From Vulcanimicrobiia bacterium (GTDB lineage Bacteria > Eremiobacterota > Eremiobacteria > Baltobacterales > Baltobacteraceae), in NCBI GenBank assembly GCA_024281135.1, contig JAMXLG010000175.1:1-5629 (forward strand): DNA of 5,629 nucleotides, given 5' to 3'. Shown here in pieces: positions 1 through 5,311 of this stretch. The position numbers and the translations under genes are program-made. Each line of letters opens with the position of its first letter. Within the stretch, counting starts at the first letter, position 1. The notes beneath the pieces were generated by a model. The model did not search any database, was not told the DNA's origin, and saw only the letters and a program-made list of their open reading frames with translations.

Positions 1-621
1 TTTACGACCGATGCCAAGCCTTCGTTGGTCGCCACAATTCCAACGGGTCAGTTGCCTCATGGGGTCTGGCCTTCAGGAGATGGTTCGCGCATCTACGTTG
101 GGCTCGAAAATGGAGACGGAGTTGCTGTCATAGACACGCTCTCTAACAAAGTCATAGCGACGATTCACTCAGGACAATCGCCGCAGGGCATCGCGTATGT
201 GCCGGGCGCCGTACCATCCGGAGACGGCACTCAAAACCTGGTGGCGTTGGGCGCGTCAGGTATCGCCGGACATCTCGTTCTCGCCGATGCCGCCGGCGGC
301 GCAGCTAAGACAACCGTAACGATCAACAATCAGGGCCTGCTCGACCTTCTCGAAGCTGCTGTTACGGGATTGGACCCGGGTGGCAGCTACACACTGGTCC
401 TAGCGACACACCCTGACGGATCCGGCCCGCGAGTTGGTCTTGCGCAGTTCAACGCTAATCAGGCTGGTGCCGCGGTCGTGACGGCGACTACCGACCTGCG
501 CGCCAAGCTTTCCCCGGAAGCCGATACGAATTCGCGACGGTACTTGGCGATTGTCAAAGGTAGTCAGGACGGCGACATCGTTCAGATTCAACAAAACACG
601 ACCGCCAATACCCAAAAATAG
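1..621 (+). CDS. YncE-like YVTN beta-propeller protein, C-terminal part (5' end outside window)
   Basis: The frame is open from base 1 to the TAG at 619-621, so this is the last 206 codons of a longer gene; the TTG at 25 lies inside a propeller repeat and is not a credible start. Residues 9-70 show at least two YVTN-type blades: 'VATIPTGQ..PHGVWPSGDGSRIYVG..', then 'VAVIDT..NKVIATIHSGQSPQGIAYVPG', the usual pattern of secreted or periplasmic YncE-like propellers. Residues from about 75 to the end form a separate domain without propeller motifs ('LLDLLEAAVTGLDPGGSYTLVLA', 'RRYLAIVKG..DGDIVQIQ'). From memory, a similar beta-rich tail follows the propeller in some YncE-family proteins. No enzymatic residues are evident; the family's role is usually given as ligand or DNA binding, or unknown. 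The next gene begins about 4 bases after the stop. The propeller assignment is firm, the function is not. Confidence 0.85.
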   Translation, partial: FTTDAKPSLVATIPTGQLPHGVWPSGDGSRIYVGLENGDGVAVIDTLSNKVIATIHSGQSPQGIAYVPGAVPSGDGTQNLVALGASGIAGHLVLADAAGGAAKTTVTINNQGLLDLLEAAVTGLDPGGSYTLVLATHPDGSGPRVGLAQFNANQAGAAVVTATTDLRAKLSPEADTNSRRYLAIVKGSQDGDIVQIQQNTTANTQK

Positions 622-625
622 CATA

Positions 626-1279
626 GTGAATAGCTTGATATTTTGGATCACGGTTGCCAATCTGCTCTATTTGGCGTCGTACTCCGTACGCGACATTCTG
701 TGGTTGCGAATCCTCGGCGTTGCGGCCATGCTGTTGCTAATTCCCTATTACATGATGCAGCCTGCTCCGCTGATAGTGCCGGTTCTTTGGAACATTCTTT
801 TCATCGCGATCAATGTGTATTGGATAGTTCGGCTGATTTTCGAACGCCGGCCCGTCCACTTCACGCCTGATGAAGCGCGGTTGAAGGAGCTAGTGTTTCC
901 GTCGCTTACGCCGCGTGAAGCCCGCAATCTCTTCTCCCTTGGAGCATGGGATGATTTAGCGCCCGGCGCCTCCGTCGTGGAGCATGACCAAGGAAGCCAA
1001 CGGGTTTCGGTCATCGTCCGTGGCGTAGCGGACGTCGTCCATCGCGACGTCACGGTCAACGAGCTTGGCGAAGGGCAGTTTGTGGGTGCTATCGACCGAA
1101 ATGCTGCGCAGATCGAAATGGACGTCGTCGTCCGTCAAGCGATGCGCGTCTTGTGCTGGCCCCGTGAGCGGCTTGAAGCATTTTTGGCTAGCCGTCCCGA
1201 CATTCAGATCGTTCTTGAACGAAGCATTGGGTTCGAACTTCGGCGCTTGCTCAACGACGCGCTTTCGAAACTTAGCTAA
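626..1279 (+). CDS. Popeye (POPDC)-domain membrane protein with degenerate cyclic-nucleotide-binding fold
   Basis: With the GTG start at 626 this gives 217 residues. Three hydrophobic helices (about 4-20, 24-43, 49-72) are followed by the conserved border 'FERRPVHFTPDE' and a cytosolic domain (about 85-205) with 'FPSLTPREARNLF', 'VIVRGVADVV', 'ELGEGQFVGAID' and 'RVLCWPRERLEAFL'. The helix-3 pattern W-N-x-x-F-x-x-x-N ending in RRPV, and the C-W-x-R-E-R-L-x-x-F-L segment, match the vertebrate POPDC layout of three membrane helices plus a cNMP-binding-like domain. In animals POPDC proteins bind cAMP and modulate channels; what the bacterial proteins bind is not established. The classic cNMP cassette (F-G-E-x-A..R-A) and the animal DSPE/FQVT signature are absent. 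An in-frame TTG at 551 would overlap the previous gene by 71 bases and add a polar tail; GTG 626 or TTG 635 places helix 1 at the N-terminus. No clear Shine-Dalgarno is seen, so coupling to the upstream stop is plausible. Confidence 0.82.
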   Translation: MNSLIFWITVANLLYLASYSVRDILWLRILGVAAMLLLIPYYMMQPAPLIVPVLWNILFIAINVYWIVRLIFERRPVHFTPDEARLKELVFPSLTPREARNLFSLGAWDDLAPGASVVEHDQGSQRVSVIVRGVADVVHRDVTVNELGEGQFVGAIDRNAAQIEMDVVVRQAMRVLCWPRERLEAFLASRPDIQIVLERSIGFELRRLLNDALSKLS

Positions 1280-1337
1280 CAGTTGACGTAGGTCATTTCA
1301 CGAAGGCTTAGGCCGGAGCTCATCGTAAAAAGCCTGC

Positions 1338-3281
1338 ATGCATCGCTTTACGAGTGCGGCTCTATGCTGCGCATTGATTGTTGTCGCGGGAGTTCAGGCC
1401 GCCATCGCAGCACCGCCGAGCGCCGGCGCGATCTACGACGCTATACAGAGCGTCGTTACTTTTGATTCGGTAGCTGTCTCGCCGGATGGTACGCATGTTG
1501 CGTGGCAACAAACGGTGCACCATCATCCATCGGTATGGACCGAGGCGCTTGCGACGCACACGCGTGTCCGCGTCAGCGCCAACTTCTCGAATAAAGATGC
1601 GGAGGAGGGCAATGTTGCGTGGTCGCCCGATTCCAAGCGCATTGCGTTTCTCTCCGATGCTCGCAAAAAAGGGCCGGAACAGGTGTACCTTGCGAATGCC
1701 GACGGATCGCATGTCGTGCAGCTCGGAACGCTGACCGGCGCTGCGCAAGGGCTTACGTGGGCACCGGATGGCGGACGCATCGGTTTATTGTACATCGCGC
1801 ACCCTCATCGTAAGTCCGGCGCGCTCGCAGCCGGCGCGCGCGACGTCGGTGTCGTCGGCAGCTCATACGACGAGCAGCGACTGGCTACCGTTGATGTACG
1901 AAGCGGAGCATTACGGCTCGTTACGCCAGGTAACGACTATGTCTATGAATACGCGTGGTCGGCTGATTCGTCGCGTTTTGCATTAACGTACGCGCGTGGA
2001 AGTGGCGACGACAATTGGTGGATCGCGAAGCTTGCGACGATAGCATCGGCCGGCGGAACGTTGAACGATGTGCTCGCGCCAAACTACCAAATCAACGCGC
2101 CGACGTGGTCGCCGGACGGACGTTCAATTGCGGTCATAGGCGGGATTATGAGCGATTTCGGTTCCGTCGGCGGTGACGTGTACCGTGTAGACCTTGCATC
2201 GAAGAATGCAACAGACATTACATCCGGTATGGAATATAGCGCGTCGTCTTTGCGCTGGGTGGCACCCGGAAGCATCATGATGCTCGCACATCATAACGGA
2301 TCGCGTCTGCTGACCTCGCTCGATCCCGAAACCGGAACAGTCACGACACTAGCCGGCGATGGAGAAAATCTTGCGGGTTTGAGCGTCTCGAAGAGCGGTT
2401 CGATAGTAGCGCTAGTTCGTCAATCGTTTACGCAGTCACCCGAACTGTGGGCTGGACCGCCGCACGCTCTTGCACGCATCACGAACGTCAACGCGCACGT
2501 TCCGCACTTTAATGGACGAGCGGTCTCGTTGACGTGGAAGAGCGATTCGTACGACGTTCAGGGGTGGCTCATCTATCCGCACGACTATCGTACGGGTCGC
2601 ACGTACCCGATGGTAACCATCGTTCACGGTGGCCCCTCGGCTGAATCGCTGCCGACATTCGTGAGCTTATTCGTCAGTCCGTTGGCCGCAAACGGATACT
2701 TCGTTTTTGAACCGAATCCGCGCGGCAGTCTCGGGCGGGGCGAAACGTTTGCTGCCGCAAACGTAAAGGATTTCGGTGGCGGCGACTGGCGCGACGACCT
2801 TGCAGGAATCGATGCGGCGACTGCTGCCGCACCAATCGACGGTAATCGCCTCGGTTTAGCCGGATGGAGCTACGGTGGCTACATGTCAATGTGGGGCGAG
2901 ACGCAGACGAATCGCTTCAAAGCGATCATCGCCGGCGCGGGGCTCGTCAATTGGCAGTCGTACTACGGTCAGAACAAAATCGATCAGTGGATGATTCCAT
3001 TCTTCGGTGCGTCGGTCTACGACGATCCGGAAGTGTACGCGAAGAGTTCCCCGATAACGTACATCAAACAATCGAAGACGCCGGTCCTGATTCTCGCCGG
3101 AGAGCGTGATGAGGAAGTGCCCGCGGCACAATCATTCGAGTTTTATCACGCGATGCGAACGCTCGGAGTGCCGTCGCAACTCGTCGTTTATGCCGACGAA
3201 GGCCATGGAGTGCGCAAGCCCGCTCACGTGCGCGATATAATCTCGCGGATGATCGGGTGGTTTGCGAAGTACTTACATTAG
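1338..3281 (+). CDS. Secreted S9-family (prolyl oligopeptidase-type) serine peptidase
   Basis: This complete 647-residue protein is an exported alpha/beta-hydrolase peptidase that would cleave oligopeptides outside the cytoplasm. Residues 1-24 form a signal peptide (basic start, hydrophobic core, likely cleavage after A-I-A). Residues about 40-385 are a beta-propeller with PD40/WD40-like blades: 'VAVSPDGTHVAW' (45-56), 'VAWSPDSKRIAF' (93-104), 'LTWAPDGGRIGL' (139-150), 'YAWSADSSRFAL' (205-216) and 'PTWSPDGRSIAV' (255-266). The catalytic domain starts near 395. It has the oxyanion-side motif VHGGP (His430-Gly-Gly-Pro), the nucleophile motif G-W-S-Y-G-G-Y-M-S (Ser511), Asp591 in GERDEEVP and His623 in DEGHGVRKP. 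This order and length fit MEROPS S9, most like the S9C acylaminoacyl-peptidase group; the exact specificity is not readable. The ATG at 1338 gives the signal peptide directly, though no good Shine-Dalgarno precedes it. The gene stands alone after a 58-base gap and converges on dps. Confidence 0.93.
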   Translation: MHRFTSAALCCALIVVAGVQAAIAAPPSAGAIYDAIQSVVTFDSVAVSPDGTHVAWQQTVHHHPSVWTEALATHTRVRVSANFSNKDAEEGNVAWSPDSKRIAFLSDARKKGPEQVYLANADGSHVVQLGTLTGAAQGLTWAPDGGRIGLLYIAHPHRKSGALAAGARDVGVVGSSYDEQRLATVDVRSGALRLVTPGNDYVYEYAWSADSSRFALTYARGSGDDNWWIAKLATIASAGGTLNDVLAPNYQINAPTWSPDGRSIAVIGGIMSDFGSVGGDVYRVDLASKNATDITSGMEYSASSLRWVAPGSIMMLAHHNGSRLLTSLDPETGTVTTLAGDGENLAGLSVSKSGSIVALVRQSFTQSPELWAGPPHALARITNVNAHVPHFNGRAVSLTWKSDSYDVQGWLIYPHDYRTGRTYPMVTIVHGGPSAESLPTFVSLFVSPLAANGYFVFEPNPRGSLGRGETFAAANVKDFGGGDWRDDLAGIDAATAAAPIDGNRLGLAGWSYGGYMSMWGETQTNRFKAIIAGAGLVNWQSYYGQNKIDQWMIPFFGASVYDDPEVYAKSSPITYIKQSKTPVLILAGERDEEVPAAQSFEFYHAMRTLGVPSQLVVYADEGHGVRKPAHVRDIISRMIGWFAKYLH

Positions 3282-3292
3282 CGGGCTTGCGC
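3212..3292. repeat. Perfect 13-base inverted repeat around the peptidase gene's 3' end
   Basis: GCGCAAGCCCGCT at 3212-3224 is the exact reverse complement of AGCGGGCTTGCGC at 3280-3292, separated by 55 bases. The left arm lies in the peptidase coding region (around the R-K-P-A codons near the C-terminus). The right arm starts within the stop codon and fills much of the 20-base gap before the convergent dps stop. Neither arm is followed by a T-run on either strand, so it is not a textbook intrinsic terminator. It could form a stem with a long loop in either transcript and act at the junction of the two converging genes. The repeat is a direct observation; its role is inferred. Confidence 0.6.
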
Positions 3293-3301
3293 TTAGGATG
3301 C

Positions 3302-3844
3302 TCAGTTAGTACGGTCGCCGCCGACCGTCGTTTCGTAGAGGAACCAAACTCGACGTTCGGTCTCGTCGATGAAGACTTCCAACAAGCTCGCTGTCGCGAC
3401 GTCGCCATACTTGTCGCAGACTTCGTGCGCGCTCCGTTGCGAAGCGGCGAATTTCTTATTGTCCTTCATCAGTTCGGTCAATGAGTCGAGAGGGGAAACG
3501 AACTCGCGGTCGTCGTCGGAGAGGGTCTGAAGCCGGCTGATGTGGCCGATTGAGCGAAGCGTCGTAAATCCGAGCTTGCGCACGCGTTCCGCCAACACAT
3601 CCGTCATCGCGAAGATCTGATCCCCGTGCTCGTCGAGCAAGAGGTGGTAGTCGCGATAGTGGCTTCCGGACATGTGCCAATGGAAGTTTTTCGTTTTTAA
3701 GTAGAGCGCGAACGCATCGGCGGCAAGCGCGTTCACCGCATCGGCGATTGCTGCCCGCCCTTCTTGCGAAAGATCGTTCGGTGTGTCGAGCTTAGGGACG
3801 AGAGCGGCATTCTTCCCGTTCGTCTTCGACATAGTTGTGCTCAC
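3302..3844 (-). CDS. dps: Dps-family ferritin-like DNA-protection / iron-storage protein
   Basis: This 180-residue protein belongs to the Dps family: dodecameric cages that oxidise Fe(II) with hydrogen peroxide, store iron and often coat DNA under starvation or oxidative stress. The ferroxidase signature is complete: His55 in NFHWHMSG, His67 and Asp71 in 'DYHLLLDEHGDQIF', and Asp82/Glu86 in 'TDVLAERVRKLG', matching the inter-subunit di-iron ligands known for the family. Length fits (family about 150-190). The N-terminal 20 residues are polar with several lysines and could contact DNA, as in E. coli Dps. The start is taken as GTG 3844 because AAGGAGG ends 6 bases before it; the ATG at 3832 (176 residues) is 18 bases from that site. 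The frame stays open upstream to 4162, but that stretch has no ferritin-like character and overlaps the divergent channel gene. It converges on the peptidase gene and diverges from the channel gene. Confidence 0.95.
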   Translation of the reverse strand: MSTTMSKTNGKNAALVPKLDTPNDLSQEGRAAIADAVNALAADAFALYLKTKNFHWHMSGSHYRDYHLLLDEHGDQIFAMTDVLAERVRKLGFTTLRSIGHISRLQTLSDDDREFVSPLDSLTELMKDNKKFAASQRSAHEVCDKYGDVATASLLEVFIDETERRVWFLYETTVGGDRTN

Positions 3845-3850
3845 GTATAT

Positions 3851-3857
3851 CCTCCTT
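3851..3857 (-). promoter_or_regulatory. Strong Shine-Dalgarno that sets the dps start
   Basis: On the minus strand the sequence reads AAGGAGG, then ATATAC, then GTG. A seven-base anti-16S match with 6-base spacing favours the GTG at 3844 over the ATG at 3832. It is the only near-perfect ribosome binding site in this window, consistent with high Dps output. Confidence 0.8.
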
Positions 3858-3873
3858 CGTTGAAACCAGTAGA

Positions 3874-3883
3874 GTGTCGACAC
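3874..3883. promoter_or_regulatory. 10-base perfect palindrome upstream of dps (possible operator)
   Basis: GTGTCGACAC is self-complementary and lies 30 bases upstream of the dps GTG in the dps/channel divergent region. Its position would suit a regulator acting on dps transcription, but it does not resemble a Fur, PerR or OxyR site that I can recognise. The palindrome is seen directly; the operator role is inferred. Confidence 0.35.
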
Positions 3884-3929
3884 GACAAAGGCGTGCGCGG
3901 TTGCGAGCAAGCGAGGGAAGAATGAACCG

Positions 3930-3949
3930 GCGCTCGAGTTGTCGAGCGC
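3930..3949. repeat. 8-bp stem-loop in the dps/channel intergenic region
   Basis: GCGCTCGA (3930-3937) pairs perfectly with TCGAGCGC (3942-3949) around a 4-base loop GTTG. It sits 27 bases before the channel ATG and in the far upstream region of dps. No T-run follows on either strand, so a terminator is unlikely. It could be a protein-binding dyad or a 5' leader hairpin. Confidence 0.5.
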
Positions 3950-3967
3950 GTTGGTTCGAGGTATCGT
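3939..3967 (+). promoter_or_regulatory. Weak sigma70-like promoter candidate for the channel operon
   Basis: TTGTCG (3939-3944) and TATCGT (3962-3967) each match the E. coli consensus at four of six positions and are separated by exactly 17 bases. Transcription would start at about 3974-3977, giving an almost leaderless message at the ATG of 3977 and bypassing the nearby GGAG. The -35 overlaps the 3930-3949 dyad, which would permit repression. The match is weak and the host's promoter rules are unknown. Confidence 0.22.
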
Positions 3968-3976
3968 TGGAGAAAC

Positions 3977-4690
3977 ATGATTCGCAAGTGGCACGTCCTT
4001 GCTCTCGGTGTTGTCACCGTCGCGCTCTGTTTTCTCCTGGTCGAGATCCTCGCCGGATCGGCGAACGGAGCGGTGTCCCCAAACATTGCGATCGCAGTAT
4101 TGTGGGTTCTTATCGTTGCGGTCGTGCTCGTAATTGCTTTGGCATTGGTCGCGTCGTTTCAACGCAGAGAGTCTCTAAGGAAATCGATTCTGACGATTGC
4201 CATCGCATATGCGACGCTCATACTTTCGTTCGCGAGCATTTACTATGTCCTCGCGGCCATATCCGATTACGACGACGCAGTTGCAAAGGCCGTGCACTAC
4301 GGTGCGAAGGACCGCACATCGGACCCTGACGATATTCCGTACCGCGACTTGCGCGCGTTCAAGGGAATTGATGACCGGCTGTGGTCAGGTGTCGATTGGC
4401 TTCCAAATGTGCCGAACGACCGCGAGTATTCGGTAAGGGAGATGCGGCAGGTCGCGCGGCGGAAGCACATCGTTCGTTTTCTTCCCGAGGAACGCGCCGC
4501 TGTGTTCTTTCAGTGCCTGCACTTGAGTATCGCGACGATTACGAGTACGGGGTACGGCGACATCACGCCGGCAAGGCCCCTGTCGCGATTCTTTACCGAC
4601 ATCGAGATGCTGAGCGGCACGTCGTTGCTCGTTGTCGCGCTCGGAATCGTCTTCTCAAATTTCTGGGAGCGGAACGAACCGCGGGCGTAA
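3977..4690 (+). CDS. Small potassium channel (Ion_trans_2 type) with four predicted helices and one pore loop
   Basis: This 237-residue inner-membrane protein probably conducts K+. Hydrophobic helices fall at about 5-27, 37-60, 68-94 and 205-228. Between the last two lie a pore helix (about 176-188) and the filter S190-T-G-Y-G-D195 followed by I-T-P, as in the Ion_trans_2 (PF07885) family. The core is therefore TM-P-TM with two extra N-terminal helices. The basic loop 'RRESLRK' (63-69) and the M-I-R-K start indicate a cytosolic N-terminus, leaving residues 95-170 outside the cell: an unusually long, charged linker before the pore. Only about 10 residues follow the last helix, so there is no RCK/TrkA-N or cyclic-nucleotide domain for gating. 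The ATG at 3977 has GGAG four bases upstream. The amidase gene follows 15 bases after the stop, suggesting co-transcription. K+ selectivity is inferred from the filter; gating is unknown. Confidence 0.85.
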   Translation: MIRKWHVLALGVVTVALCFLLVEILAGSANGAVSPNIAIAVLWVLIVAVVLVIALALVASFQRRESLRKSILTIAIAYATLILSFASIYYVLAAISDYDDAVAKAVHYGAKDRTSDPDDIPYRDLRAFKGIDDRLWSGVDWLPNVPNDREYSVREMRQVARRKHIVRFLPEERAAVFFQCLHLSIATITSTGYGDITPARPLSRFFTDIEMLSGTSLLVVALGIVFSNFWERNEPRA

Positions 4691-4705
4691 TCTCAAGACC
4701 GGCGA

Positions 4706-5311
4706 ATGGAACAAATGGCAATGGCAGATCTAAGTAACATCGAAACGCGAATCGAGGCCTACCCGCACTGGCCGGTTGATGCCTGGCGTCCCGACGTGCC
4801 GGGCCGTATCGACCGCATTTACACGCACTGGTCGGCGTACGATCACGAAAAAGTCTTTCCGGCGTATCACTTTTGCGTTGCGATTAAACCAGGCACCGGT
4901 ATTGTCGTCGTGAATACGCATGACGTGCGCGAGAACATGCGAGAGGTGTATGAACTGCCGGAGCGCCCCTACGCGGCGCACACAGGTGGCCGCAATTCAT
5001 TCGCACTCGGGATTTCGATCATGGCAATGCAAAATGCGACACCTCAGGATTTCGGCGCATATCCACTGACTGAAGCGCTGATCGACGGATTGTGTCTCGT
5101 CGGCGGGCGCTTAGCAGCGTTCTACGGCGTACCGATCGATGCCGAGCACATCATGTCGCACGCCGAAGCCGCACTGCACGACGGATATTTCGGCACTGCG
5201 GAAGATGAGCGCTGGGATATTGCGCGTTTGCGTCCGTCACCTCAAATACTCGAACCCCGTGAAGCGATCGACGTCGGTGAAGAATTGCGCGCACGAATGC
5301 GGCGTGCATGA
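4706..5311 (+). CDS. Amidase_2 / PGRP-like zinc N-acetylmuramoyl-L-alanine amidase family protein
   Basis: This 201-residue protein has the type-2 amidase fold, whose known members cut the bond between N-acetylmuramic acid and L-alanine of peptidoglycan. Visible landmarks are 'IYTHWSAYD' (His41, first zinc ligand), 'PAYHFCVAIKPGTGIVVVN' (52-70), 'AAHTGGRNSFALGISI' (90-105), 'SHAEA' (His152) and 'GTAEDERWDIARL' (Asp171), giving the expected H/H/D zinc site. No signal peptide, membrane helix or cell-wall-binding domain is visible, so it either acts inside the cell (for example muropeptide recycling) or is released another way. Small phage-type lysins look similar, but no phage genes surround it. 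Starts at 4706, 4715 or 4721 are all in frame and none has a clear Shine-Dalgarno; 4706 is used here. It lies 15 bases after the channel gene and its TGA overlaps the next ATG. Confidence 0.85.
   Translation: MEQMAMADLSNIETRIEAYPHWPVDAWRPDVPGRIDRIYTHWSAYDHEKVFPAYHFCVAIKPGTGIVVVNTHDVRENMREVYELPERPYAAHTGGRNSFALGISIMAMQNATPQDFGAYPLTEALIDGLCLVGGRLAAFYGVPIDAEHIMSHAEAALHDGYFGTAEDERWDIARLRPSPQILEPREAIDVGEELRARMRRA

Noticed and set aside
748..1059. Minus-strand 103-residue frame inside the Popeye gene
   Set aside because: Antisense to a recognised domain and of Arg/Thr-rich shadow composition.
1283..1311. Promoter for the peptidase gene from TTGACG at 1283-1288
   Set aside because: The -35 match is good (five of six), but no hexamer at 16-18 bases downstream resembles TATAAT, so I do not call it.
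1304..1335. AGGCTT / AAGCCT inverted repeat before the peptidase ATG
   Set aside because: Only 6 bases with a 20-base loop; such a match is expected by chance.
3845..4162. Upstream in-frame extension of dps to 4162 (286-residue version)
   Set aside because: It is polar, low-complexity and overlaps the divergent channel gene; the strong Shine-Dalgarno and the family length place the dps start at GTG 3844.
4381..4737. 118-residue + strand frame overlapping the channel 3' end and the amidase start
   Set aside because: It lies almost wholly within the channel gene in another frame, is rich in Arg and Ala as expected of a shadow frame, and has no recognisable domain.
4706..5311. Prophage lysis cassette (channel as holin, amidase as endolysin)
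   Set aside because: The membrane protein has a true K+ filter and is larger than holins, and no phage structural, integrase or regulatory genes are nearby.
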